Shown in pieces: positions 8,381 to 16,214 of a stretch of 64,000 nucleotides of DNA (the first letter of the stretch is position 1; the number at the start of each line of letters is the position of its first letter). This DNA comes from Psychrobacter sp. TAE2020. Lineage in GTDB: Bacteria > Pseudomonadota > Gammaproteobacteria > Pseudomonadales > Moraxellaceae. The notes under the pieces are model-generated. The model did no database searches. It worked only from the letters and a program-made list of their open reading frames with translations, and was not told the DNA's origin. The translations under genes were made by a program, and so were the position numbers. The DNA lies in the NCBI RefSeq assembly GCF_018919485.1, contig NZ_JAHLMU010000001.1, forward strand, positions 2,827,351 through 2,891,350, in the 5' to 3' direction.

Positions 8381-8671
8381 TCAGTACGCATAGCCAGGCT
8401 GCGATAATAGCTCATAAAGCTCACCCTGAAGCTGCTGACACATATCATCAACCACATACCCAATATTCACGTCCAAGCGCTTCTGTACCCACACACGCAT
8501 CGCCATATGATTGTCAAAGCACGTTTTTACTTCCAAAAAGCGCGCGAGATTAGAACCAGGCTGAATACATAGATCATAAATCAATATGTTGCCGATAGTA
8601 TTGGCATCCTTACTGACATAGCCGCTAGGTTTGAATGCCGCATGCAATTTATCATAATCAATGGATTTCAT
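8381..8671 (-). CDS. Hypothetical protein encoded with the integrase
   Basis: A 96-residue soluble protein with no recognisable motif. Its start overlaps the integrase stop by four bases (ATGA), so it is translationally coupled to it, and it is followed after nine bases by the zinc-ribbon gene. The three are therefore probably one transcript. The sequence has a central D-N-H-M-A-M-R-V-W-V-Q-K-R segment and a Gln/Leu-rich C-terminal helix. No signal peptide or membrane segment. Function unknown; a role in excision, in protection of the element or as cargo is possible. Confidence 0.65.
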   Translation of the reverse strand: MKSIDYDKLHAAFKPSGYVSKDANTIGNILIYDLCIQPGSNLARFLEVKTCFDNHMAMRVWVQKRLDVNIGYVVDDMCQQLQGELYELLSQPGYAY

Positions 8672-9870
8672 TGTAATGTCTCCTTGTCAGTAGATACTTG
8701 TACAGTCTGACTGCGCGTAACCAAGGCCTCAAATGCACTGCCATCTTGGCGGGTCACATTTGGCACATAGCGGCTATAAGTATTGAATAGCATCTTAGTC
8801 GTAGAGTGTCCCATTTGGCTGGCAATCCACTCAGGGCTCTCACCTGCTGCTAGCCAAAGCGTGGCTGCTGTATGCCGTGTCTGATAAGCATTGCGTGTCT
8901 TGAGTCCTAAAAGCCGTAGCGTGGGATGCCATACTTGTTTATTGATATTGTTATAATCGAGGGGCGAACCAGTATGAGCACAAAACACACACTCTGAGCG
9001 CTTATAAGTGATGGCTTGCTGATCTTTTAAAGCATCAAAAACCCAAGGTGACATTTGAATCGCTCGATAAGATTCTTGCGTCTTAGGGGGAACCATTTTG
9101 CCTTTAACCAGAGCCTGCTTAATCACAATCTCACGACGATTAAAGTCAATATTTTCCCACGTTAGTCCATCAATCTCACTCGTACGCATACCTGTAAAGA
9201 AGCGCACCAGATAATAATTACGATAATCAGCTCTCACACCATTGATGAATTTCCAGACTTCCTCCAGTGTAAATGGTTGGATATCAGTCTTTGGCTCTTT
9301 GAGCGACTTAATGTCATCATAAGGGTTATCAAACTTATAGCGTTTAGCGGCTTCTTTTAGTATCATACCTAAAGGTACCATTATCGAATTGATGCGTGCC
9401 GCTGACAGATGTTTGTTAGCTTTTCCGTAAGTCACTTTGGCGAGGGATGAACGGAAGGCTAATACATCTGTCTTTTTTACGAGATGAACGGGTCTAGTCC
9501 CAAACTCAGGTAGTAAATACATATCAATAATCTCCTGTATTTTACGTTTGTAAGTATCGCGCCACTCAATTTCTTTCTCAGAAAACCATAGTGTGGCAAA
9601 CTGCTTAAAAGAAGGGACATTACTATTAATACATTCCTTACGATCGTTTAATGCCATCATTTCTTCTGCTTTATCACTTTTAGGGAAGAATTCAGCATAG
9701 TTAAAAATGCCCAATCTGATTTTTGCTTCCATATTTAAAATGATGTTTTCAAGCTTCTTGCGGTTTGCTGGGGTGTCTATCAGGTTTGTCGTCTCCCGAC
9801 AGCGTTTGCCCATGTAGTGAAAGTCAACAAACAGCATGTCGCTACCTTTACGTGTTCTTATGCTAGCCAT
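8668..9870 (-). CDS. Tyrosine recombinase (phage-type integrase)
   Basis: This 400-residue protein integrates and excises a mobile element at an attachment site. An N-terminal arm-binding region, a SAM-like core-binding domain at about 85-175 and a C-terminal catalytic domain are visible. Catalytic residues that can be placed are Arg229 (TGMRTSE), Arg332 and His333 (YQTRHTAA), His355 (MGHS) and nucleophile Tyr365 (NTYSRY). The first His of the usual H-x-x-R box is Tyr329 here. It lies 12 bases after the excisionase-like gene and close to tRNA-Val, a common integration target. Confidence 0.93.
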   Translation of the reverse strand: MASIRTRKGSDMLFVDFHYMGKRCRETTNLIDTPANRKKLENIILNMEAKIRLGIFNYAEFFPKSDKAEEMMALNDRKECINSNVPSFKQFATLWFSEKEIEWRDTYKRKIQEIIDMYLLPEFGTRPVHLVKKTDVLAFRSSLAKVTYGKANKHLSAARINSIMVPLGMILKEAAKRYKFDNPYDDIKSLKEPKTDIQPFTLEEVWKFINGVRADYRNYYLVRFFTGMRTSEIDGLTWENIDFNRREIVIKQALVKGKMVPPKTQESYRAIQMSPWVFDALKDQQAITYKRSECVFCAHTGSPLDYNNINKQVWHPTLRLLGLKTRNAYQTRHTAATLWLAAGESPEWIASQMGHSTTKMLFNTYSRYVPNVTRQDGSAFEALVTRSQTVQVSTDKETLQ

Positions 9871-9881
9871 CGTAATTCCCC

Positions 9882-10097
9882 TTATTGTAATGCCATGGCG
9901 TTGATGCTACCGGCAACGCCAGTACGCATATCTTTTTCAATTTCCTCCCAAACATATAAAATCTTACGTCCTCCGAAGGGACGTATATAATGAATACCTT
10001 CAATGAGTACAGTATCCTTAAGCTCGTTACGGATAGTACGAGGGTTGTATTTGATAAGCTCAGAAAGCTCTTGGGTAGTTAGGTAGGTGTGTGACAT
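9882..10097 (-). CDS. Excisionase-like small DNA-binding protein
   Basis: I start the gene at the ATG with complement 10095-10097, preceded by AAGGAA, rather than at an upstream alternative start. The 71-residue product begins with T-T-Q-E-L-S-E-L-I-K-Y and N-P-R-T-I-R-N, a winged-helix/HTH pattern of the kind found in Xis and AlpA-type regulators, followed by a beta wing (RPFGGRKILY) and an acidic helix. Immediate coupling to the integrase supports a role in directionality of recombination. It is divergent from the XRE regulator across a 129-bp promoter region. Confidence 0.75.
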   Translation of the reverse strand: MSHTYLTTQELSELIKYNPRTIRNELKDTVLIEGIHYIRPFGGRKILYVWEEIEKDMRTGVAGSINAMALQ

Positions 10098-10138
10098 AAT
10101 AAGTTCCTTATGAGTCAATTCAATAATTATATTATTTA

Positions 10139-10161
10139 ATCGAACTATTAAGTTGTTCGAT
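10139..10161. promoter_or_regulatory. Inverted repeat, candidate operator between xis and XRE genes
   Basis: ATCGAAC and GTTCGAT form a perfect seven-base inverted repeat with nine bases between the arms, in the divergent promoter region of the excisionase-like and XRE-type genes. The position suits binding by the XRE regulator to control both directions. Binding is inferred. Confidence 0.4.
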
Positions 10162-10226
10162 AGAAGTACTTTACTAGCAAAGGTTGTTGTATGCAAGTAC
10201 TTTTTTAGTCGATAAAGGGTTTTATT

Positions 10227-10451
10227 ATGATTTTATGTAATTTGCCAGTGCTACTGGCTGAGCGCAGAATGAAGGTTGCAGATTTGATAAGAATGACAGG
10301 TATCAGTAAATCGACTATGCACAAGATTTATAATGAACAAACTTCAAGGATAGACTTTGAAACCATGGATAAAATTTGTGAGGCATTAAATGTTGGAGTA
10401 GGTGATCTATTCACTTACGTACCCAATGAGTCAGTAGAGGAAAAGCAGTAA
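10227..10451 (+). CDS. XRE-family transcriptional regulator
   Basis: A 74-residue Cro/CI-type helix-turn-helix protein. The five-helix domain fills the protein: V-A-D-L-I-R-M-T-G-I-S-K-S-T-M-H-K-I-Y at about 17-35 is the HTH, and the end (I-C-E-A-L-N-V-G-V-G-D-L-F) is the typical closing helix of small XRE regulators. An AAAGGG ribosome site precedes the ATG. It is divergent from the excisionase-integrase unit and probably controls it and itself, as a repressor of a small integrative element. Confidence 0.88.
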   Translation: MILCNLPVLLAERRMKVADLIRMTGISKSTMHKIYNEQTSRIDFETMDKICEALNVGVGDLFTYVPNESVEEKQ

Positions 10452-10529
10452 ATTAATTATTTCGTAGTTTTAGGAAAACTAGAGTAGAGGTCAAAAATGC
10501 TATTTTGAAAGACAGGCAAAACTGATAGA

Positions 10530-10559
10530 AGGCACAATTTAGGCACAATTTAGGCACAC
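10530..10559. repeat. Tandem 11-bp direct repeats near tRNA-Val
   Basis: AGGCACAATTT occurs twice back to back, followed by a third partial copy (AGGCACAC). The repeats lie between the XRE gene and the tRNA. Short direct repeats at this place are typical of arm-type sites bound by an integrase or excisionase beside an attachment site. They might instead be plain sequence slippage. Confidence 0.5.
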
Positions 10560-10652
10560 AGATTTTTTGATGCAGTTTGGCTAAGGCTATAGGTAAGCAA
10601 GTTTTGATCAAGATCAGCTTTATATTTCCGCTACAGCCCATATTTTACGGAC

Positions 10653-10684
10653 AAAAAAAGCCCCAATCGTTAGACTGGGGCTTT
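10653..10684 (-). terminator. Rho-independent terminator of tRNA-Val
   Basis: On the minus strand AAAGCCCCA and TGGGGCTTT form a stem, and the second arm runs into a seven-T tract. It begins ten bases after the tRNA 3' end, so it ends the tRNA transcript. Confidence 0.85.
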
Positions 10685-10693
10685 CTAAATATT

Positions 10694-10770
<77 letters not shown>

Positions 10771-11258
10771 ATTTAGGTTGAGCATTTTAGCAAATTCCAG
10801 AAGGTTTGCAAGCATTATTTTAGATTATTAAATTATCAGTTTAAATTGTTAGCTAATAGCGGTAAAATATCAATACAAGCATAAGGCCTGATCAAAATAT
10901 GCTTGTAATAAGATTATTTTCCCTGTATGTTAAACAACACCTCTAGTATATGCTATAATTTTTTAAATGGTTGCCGAGTATCTAAACTTCTTCAACCAAA
11001 ACCTCTTAGTTTATCATCCCCAAAAACGATTACCGCAAGACACACCATAAAAAGAAAGCAGTAAGCAGTAGAGTGATAAATCACCTGCAACTCTTTTCTC
11101 TTGACATGGTTAATTTTTAAATCTGTACAACACGAAAATCTGCTAAACACAAAAAATACAACTGTATGAGTCGGGAAGACTCTTGCCTTAAATCTGTTCG
11201 ATAACCTACTCATACAATTTTTGTGTCACCTTCATACACACTTACAAGGATGTAAATC
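10771..11258. other. Intergenic region upstream of the bhc operon
   Basis: 488 bases without a convincing gene. It holds the tRNA promoter on the minus strand and the control region of bhcABCD on the plus strand. A TTGACA at 11101-11106 with a weak TGTACA 17 bases later is a possible sigma-70 promoter, leaving an untranslated leader of about 120 bases. A purine-rich AAGGA site precedes bhcA. I see no RutR-type palindrome, riboswitch or other gene. Confidence 0.5.
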
Positions 11259-12422
11259 ATGTCGCTACAAAATCCTATTTTTATCCCTGGCCCTACTAAT
11301 ATACCAGAAAGATTACGTCACGCGATGAATGTGCCCACTCAAGATCACCGTGCTCCTGACTTTTCAGATACCTTCTTACCGGTGCTTGCTGATGCCAAAA
11401 AAGTATTTGGCACCGAAGAGGGTGAAATCCTTTTATTTACCTCAAGTGGCACAGGCGGCTGGGAAGCGGCTATCAGCAATACTCTATCTCCTGGCGATAA
11501 AGTATTAATCGCTCGCTACGGTATGTTCTCTCATCGCTGGATCGATATGTGTCAGCGTCATGGGCTAGATGTACAAGTTATCGAATGCCCTTGGGGCACT
11601 GGCGCTCCTGCTGATCAGTTTCAGGCTATTTTAGCAGCAGATACCAATCACGAAATTAAAGCATTAATGGTTACGCACAACGAAACAGCAACTGGCGTAT
11701 TAAGTAATATTGGTGCGGTACGTGGTGCTATGAATAATGCTGATCACCCTGCCTTGTTATTCGTTGATGGCGTCAGCTCAATCGCTTCTGTTCCTTTTAA
11801 AATGGATGAATGGGGTGTCGATATTGCGGTAGCTGGTTCACAAAAGGGTTTTATGCTGTCAACAGGTATGGCGATACTAGCTATTAGCCAAAAAGCTCTA
11901 TCGGCAATGGAACAAGCAAAATTACCTCGTACTTATTTTGACTTTCGTGACATGCTAAAAGCTAATGCCAATGGTGGCTTCCCTTATACGCCACCACTAA
12001 ATCTGATTTATGGCATGAGAGCCAGTCTTGATATGCTATTTGAAGAAGGTCTTGAGAATGTCTATGCGCGTCATCATCGTTTAGCTGAAGGCGTACGCCA
12101 AGCCGTTAGTGCATGGGGCTTTAAGTTATGTGCTGTATCTCCTGATTTATATTCTGAAACCGTAAGTGCGATATATGTTCCTGAAGGTTTTAATAGTAAT
12201 GAGCTGACTGATCATGCCTTCAATAAATATGGCATATCTTTTGGTGTCGGCTTAGGCGAGATGGCCGGTCGTGCCTTTAGAATAGGGCATTTGGGTTCAC
12301 TCACTGAAGTAATGGTTCTAGCAGGGCTGGCAGCTATTGAGATGGCAATGGTTGATTTAGATTATCCAATCACTTTAGGTCAAGGCGTCGCTGCTGCACA
12401 AGAGTATTACCGCAACACCTAA
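11259..12422 (+). CDS. bhcA: Aspartate-glyoxylate aminotransferase, beta-hydroxyaspartate cycle
   Basis: A class V PLP aminotransferase of 387 residues, of the serine/alanine-glyoxylate transaminase type. In the beta-hydroxyaspartate cycle it moves the amino group of aspartate to glyoxylate, giving glycine and oxaloacetate. The N-terminal F-I-P-G-P-T-N-I-P, the T-S-S-G-T-G-G-W-E cofactor loop at 61-69 and the PLP lysine at about 196 (AGSQKGF) are visible. Taken alone it could be any glyoxylate transaminase. The specific assignment rests on the following three genes, which reproduce the bhcABCD order known from Paracoccus. First gene of the operon, 54 bases before bhcB. Confidence 0.9.
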   Translation: MSLQNPIFIPGPTNIPERLRHAMNVPTQDHRAPDFSDTFLPVLADAKKVFGTEEGEILLFTSSGTGGWEAAISNTLSPGDKVLIARYGMFSHRWIDMCQRHGLDVQVIECPWGTGAPADQFQAILAADTNHEIKALMVTHNETATGVLSNIGAVRGAMNNADHPALLFVDGVSSIASVPFKMDEWGVDIAVAGSQKGFMLSTGMAILAISQKALSAMEQAKLPRTYFDFRDMLKANANGGFPYTPPLNLIYGMRASLDMLFEEGLENVYARHHRLAEGVRQAVSAWGFKLCAVSPDLYSETVSAIYVPEGFNSNELTDHAFNKYGISFGVGLGEMAGRAFRIGHLGSLTEVMVLAGLAAIEMAMVDLDYPITLGQGVAAAQEYYRNT

Positions 12423-12476
12423 ATAAAAAGCAGCTAGATAAGCAACCAAATAAACAACTAATAGGGAGTATCTTTT

Positions 12477-13457
12477 ATGATTACAAATGATGATGGATTA
12501 ACAATTCCAACCCTCGATGATATGTTAGAGGCTCATGAGCGCATTAAGCCGTACATTCATCGCACACCAGTTATGACTTCTCGGTTTTTGAACGAGTTGG
12601 CAGGTTGTGAAATGTTTTTTAAGTGTGAAAACTTTCAAAAAGCTGGTGCTTTTAAAGTTCGCGGTGCCTCAAATGCAGTATTTGGTCTCTCTGACGAAGC
12701 AGCAAAAAATGGCGTATGCACGCATAGCTCAGGTAATCATGCATTGTCTTTGTCTTATGCTGCTGGCCGTCGTGGGGTACCTTGTCACGTAGTAATGCCG
12801 CACAGTGCACCAGAAGCTAAAAAAGCTGCAGTACGTGGTTATGGCGGTATTATTACTGAGTGCGAACCATCAACTACTTCACGTGAAGAAGTGTTTGCTA
12901 AGGTTCAAGCCGAAACTGGTGGTGACTTCGTTCATCCTTATAACGACCCACGAGTAATCGCTGGACAAGCAACTTGTTCACGTGAGTTCTTGGAGCAAAT
13001 GGAAGAAATCGGCGTAAAACCTGATATGGTAGTGGCTCCAATCGGTGGCGGTGGCATGATATCAGGTACTTGCTTGACCTTATCTAACTTAGCTCCTGAC
13101 GTAAAAATATATGCAGCAGAGCCATTGAATGCTGATGATGCAGCACGCTCATTTAAAGCCGGTCATATCATCGCTGATGATGCACCTGAGACTATCGCTG
13201 ATGGCCTAAAAGTGCCGCTTAAAGATTTGACGTGGCACTTTGTCAGCAACTACGTTACTGATATCTTGACCGCGACAGAAGAAGAAATTATTGAAGCGAT
13301 GAAGCTGACATGGACTCATATGAAAATTGTCATTGAGCCAAGCTGTGCCGTACCGCTTGCTGTTATTTTGAAGAACAAAGACGTATTTGCTGGAAAACGC
13401 GTCGGGGTAATTATTACTGGTGGTAACGTTGATCTTGATAAACTGCCTTGGAACTAA
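12477..13457 (+). CDS. bhcB: Beta-hydroxyaspartate dehydratase
   Basis: A 326-residue fold-type II PLP enzyme related to threonine dehydratase and serine racemase. In the cycle it removes water from erythro-beta-hydroxyaspartate to give iminosuccinate. The PLP lysine is Lys60 in A-G-A-F-K-V-R-G-A, an S-S-G-N-H-A substrate loop lies near 83-88, and the phosphate-binding Gly loop is I-G-G-G-G-M-I-S-G. There is no ACT regulatory domain, so it is catabolic-type. Serine/threonine dehydratase is the alternative if read alone; the context makes the cycle enzyme much more likely. A GGGAG ribosome site precedes it. Confidence 0.9.
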   Translation: MITNDDGLTIPTLDDMLEAHERIKPYIHRTPVMTSRFLNELAGCEMFFKCENFQKAGAFKVRGASNAVFGLSDEAAKNGVCTHSSGNHALSLSYAAGRRGVPCHVVMPHSAPEAKKAAVRGYGGIITECEPSTTSREEVFAKVQAETGGDFVHPYNDPRVIAGQATCSREFLEQMEEIGVKPDMVVAPIGGGGMISGTCLTLSNLAPDVKIYAAEPLNADDAARSFKAGHIIADDAPETIADGLKVPLKDLTWHFVSNYVTDILTATEEEIIEAMKLTWTHMKIVIEPSCAVPLAVILKNKDVFAGKRVGVIITGGNVDLDKLPWN

Positions 13458-13544
13458 GCATTAGCTAGGCATTAATCAAGCGTACATTAAGTGCAAATTT
13501 AAAATACTTTGTATAAAACTAACTAAGAAAATGGAGATTTTCGA

Positions 13545-14702
13545 ATGACAATTACAACTGAAGCATTAGAAGTAGGCTATAACGTACCCGCAACTGTTGG
13601 TATGGATGAAGCTGATATCCAAACTCCTTGTTTGATACTAGATCTTGACGCCCTTGAGCGTAACATCAAAAAAATGGGTGATTATGCTAAAGAGCATAAT
13701 ATGCGTCACCGTAGCCACGGTAAAATGCATAAATCTGTTGATGTACAAAGATTGCAAGAAGAGCTTGGCGGCGCTGCTGGCGTTTGCTGTCAAAAAGTTT
13801 CTGAAGCGGAAGTGTTTGTACGCGGTGGCATCAAAGATGTATTGGTATCAAACCAAGTGCGCGAACCTGCCAAAATTGATCGCTTAGCGAAATTGCCTAA
13901 AATGGGCGCAACTATTACTGTATGTGTTGATGACATCGATAGTGCCGCTGAATTATCAGAAGCAGCGACTAGAAATGGTACGCAACTTAATTGCTTTATC
14001 GAAATCGATTGTGGTGCTGGACGTTGTGGTGTGACTACTACCGAAGCAGTTGTTGAAATCGCTAAAGCTATCGATGCTGCTGAAAATATCCATTTCAAAG
14101 GTATCCAAGCTTATCAAGGCGCCATGCAGCACATGGACAGCTATAGCGATCGTAAAGCTAAGACTGCCATTTCTGTGGCTCAAGTAAAAGACGCTGTTGA
14201 TGCCCTAACAGAGATCGGCCTAAAACCAGAATTCGTTTCAGGTGGCGGTACAGGTAGTTACTATTTCGAAAGTAACTCTGGCGTTTATAACGAATTACAG
14301 TGTGGTTCTTACGCGTTTATGGATGCGGATTACGGTCGTATTTTAGATGAAGAAGGCAACCGTATCGATAAGAATGAGTGGGAAAATGCTTTATTCCTTC
14401 TAACTTCTGTGATGAGCCATGCCAAACCTGACAAAGCAATTGTTGATGCTGGTCTAAAAGCTCAGTCAGTTGATAGTGGCCTACCGTTCATTTATGGTCG
14501 TGACGATGTTGAATACGTTAAATGTTCAGATGAGCATGGCGTAGTTAGCGATCCGCATGGCGTTCTTAAAATTAATGAAAAACTTAAACTAGTACCTGGT
14601 CATTGTGATCCTACTTGTAACGTTCATGATTTCTACGTCGGCGTTCGTAACGGTAAAGTAGAAAGCGTATGGCCTGTATCTGCACGTGGTAAAATGTACT
14701 AA
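13545..14702 (+). CDS. bhcC: Beta-hydroxyaspartate aldolase
   Basis: A 385-residue fold-type III PLP enzyme of the D-threonine aldolase/DSD1 family. It condenses glycine with glyoxylate to beta-hydroxyaspartate. The N-terminal T-P-C-L-I-L-D-L-D-A strand, the PLP lysine at about 60 (HGKMHKS) and the metal-binding His353 and Asp355 in the G-H-C-D-P-T motif are all present, so it should need a divalent metal. It follows bhcB by 87 bases with a GGAG ribosome site. D-threonine aldolase or D-serine dehydratase would be the reading without the neighbours. Confidence 0.9.
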   Translation: MTITTEALEVGYNVPATVGMDEADIQTPCLILDLDALERNIKKMGDYAKEHNMRHRSHGKMHKSVDVQRLQEELGGAAGVCCQKVSEAEVFVRGGIKDVLVSNQVREPAKIDRLAKLPKMGATITVCVDDIDSAAELSEAATRNGTQLNCFIEIDCGAGRCGVTTTEAVVEIAKAIDAAENIHFKGIQAYQGAMQHMDSYSDRKAKTAISVAQVKDAVDALTEIGLKPEFVSGGGTGSYYFESNSGVYNELQCGSYAFMDADYGRILDEEGNRIDKNEWENALFLLTSVMSHAKPDKAIVDAGLKAQSVDSGLPFIYGRDDVEYVKCSDEHGVVSDPHGVLKINEKLKLVPGHCDPTCNVHDFYVGVRNGKVESVWPVSARGKMY

Positions 14703-14841
14703 GAAACTCTACTCTTACTATCATAATTTTTGGCGTAGGCTGCGCATTTTACCTAGTATATTTGGTAGTTATTTGCCACTATTTAGATTATAAGCGTCAG
14801 CCTACATCAAGTAAAAATCATGTAATAAAAAGGAGTTTAGA

Positions 14842-15840
14842 ATGAGTGAAGAAAACAATAGTAACAACGAAGGCCTGTTGATCGTATCAGAAGACGCTTG
14901 TAAATCAGTGATTGATCGTGATTCTGCATTCACTGCGATTGAAAATGTATTTGCGTCAATGTCGAAAGGTGATGCTTATAACTTCCCAGTTATTCGCGAA
15001 GCTATTGGCTATGCTGATGCCTTGTATGGCTTTAAATCAGGTTTTGACCGTGCAGGCAAATCGCTAGGTCTAAAATCAGGTGGCTATTGGCCAGGCAATG
15101 CTGCTAAAGGCTTGACTAACCATCAGTCAACGATTTTTTTATTCAATCCTGATAATGGTAAATTACGCGCTATAGTAGGCGGCAACTACCTAACTGCTGT
15201 ACGTACTGCAGCAGCATCTGCAGTATCAATCGCTCATCTAGCACGCAAAGATAGTAAAGTGCTTGGTATGGTTGGTGCTGGTCATCAGTCTACTTTTCAG
15301 CTACGGGCTGCTCTTGAGCAACGTAACTTCGAAAAAGTCGTTGCTTGGAATAAAGACGCTGATCGTCTTGGCAATCTACAAGCCATCGCTGAAGAATTAG
15401 GCATACCGTTTGAGTCTGTTGATCGTGAGCAGTTATGTGCAGAAGCTGATGTCATTATTACTATTACTTCAGCGTTTGAGCCATTGCTTATGAAAGAGTG
15501 GATCAAGCCGGGTACGCACATCGCTTGTATGGGTACTGATACAGTGGGTAAGCAAGAAGTTGATCCCGCTCTAATAGCCTCTGCTACTGTATTTACTGAT
15601 GAGATCGCCCAATCGATCACTCTTGGTGAAGCGCAACATGCAATCAAATCCGGCACGATCAAAGAGTCTGATATTACCACCCTAGGTGACGTAATCAATG
15701 GTGATCATCCAGGTCGTAGCTCAGATGATGAGATCACTCTGTTCGATGGTACTGGGGTTGGCTTGCAAGATTTAGCAGTCGCTTCCGCTGCTGCAAGACT
15801 TGCTGTCGAGAAAGGTCAGGCTCAGCATATCTCGTTGTAA
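14842..15840 (+). CDS. bhcD: Iminosuccinate reductase
   Basis: A 332-residue member of the ornithine cyclodeaminase/mu-crystallin family. In the cycle it reduces iminosuccinate to aspartate with NAD(P)H, regenerating the amino donor for BhcA so that nitrogen is not lost. The Rossmann motif G-M-V-G-A-G-H-Q-S-T starts near residue 139, preceded by an R-T-A-A-A-S-A-V-S-I segment typical of the family. It is separated from bhcC by 139 bases but has a GGAG ribosome site, no terminator lies between, and a strong terminator follows it, so it closes the operon. Confidence 0.9.
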   Translation: MSEENNSNNEGLLIVSEDACKSVIDRDSAFTAIENVFASMSKGDAYNFPVIREAIGYADALYGFKSGFDRAGKSLGLKSGGYWPGNAAKGLTNHQSTIFLFNPDNGKLRAIVGGNYLTAVRTAAASAVSIAHLARKDSKVLGMVGAGHQSTFQLRAALEQRNFEKVVAWNKDADRLGNLQAIAEELGIPFESVDREQLCAEADVIITITSAFEPLLMKEWIKPGTHIACMGTDTVGKQEVDPALIASATVFTDEIAQSITLGEAQHAIKSGTIKESDITTLGDVINGDHPGRSSDDEITLFDGTGVGLQDLAVASAAARLAVEKGQAQHISL

Positions 15841-15863
15841 TTCTTTAAATTAATAGCTTTTAT

Positions 15864-15898
15864 AGCAGCCAAATATTTATTATTTGGCTGCTTTTTTT
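15864..15898 (+). terminator. Rho-independent terminator after bhcD
   Basis: A perfect 12-base stem (AGCAGCCAAATA with TATTTGGCTGCT), five-base loop and a T tract of seven follow the bhcD stop by 24 bases. It marks the end of the bhcABCD transcript. Confidence 0.92.
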
Positions 15899-16214
15899 GC
15901 GCTTTACTTTAACTGCAATTGTTGTAATATTAGAGACAATGAAGTTTCGTTCTCTTTATCTTCGTGCTGCTATTCCTTTTTTACCTTCAATGCTCACAAT
16001 AGTTACCGAAAATATACCAAAAAATTATTATTTAACCGGCCGTTTAACTTATCCTCCTTGTCTATAGTGCGTAACCCTTATTAATAATTATATTTGTAAG
16101 AACATCGCTACTATTGAGTTTCTCGTCACTATCTATACAGCGCATTTAGTATTATTTAGCCCCAGCTATCTATTCACAGCCATTCATCACAGCCACTTAT
16201 CTTCGAGGTTTATC
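15899..16214. other. Intergenic region before the molybdoenzyme gene
   Basis: 316 AT-rich bases between the bhcD terminator and the next gene. A frame can be read through part of it but has neither a ribosome site nor a plausible protein. It presumably carries the promoter of the formate-dehydrogenase-like gene; no specific motif recognised. Confidence 0.4.

Noticed and set aside
10453..10641. A 62-codon minus-strand frame between the XRE gene and the tRNA
   Set aside because: No ribosome site, atypical residue make-up, and it covers the direct repeats likely to be integrase sites.
10992..11213. A 73-codon minus-strand frame upstream of bhcA
   Set aside because: It lies over the presumed bhc promoter and leader, has no ribosome site and no protein-like pattern.
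15884..16084. A 66-codon plus-strand frame after the bhcD terminator
   Set aside because: It begins inside the terminator T tract and has no ribosome site.
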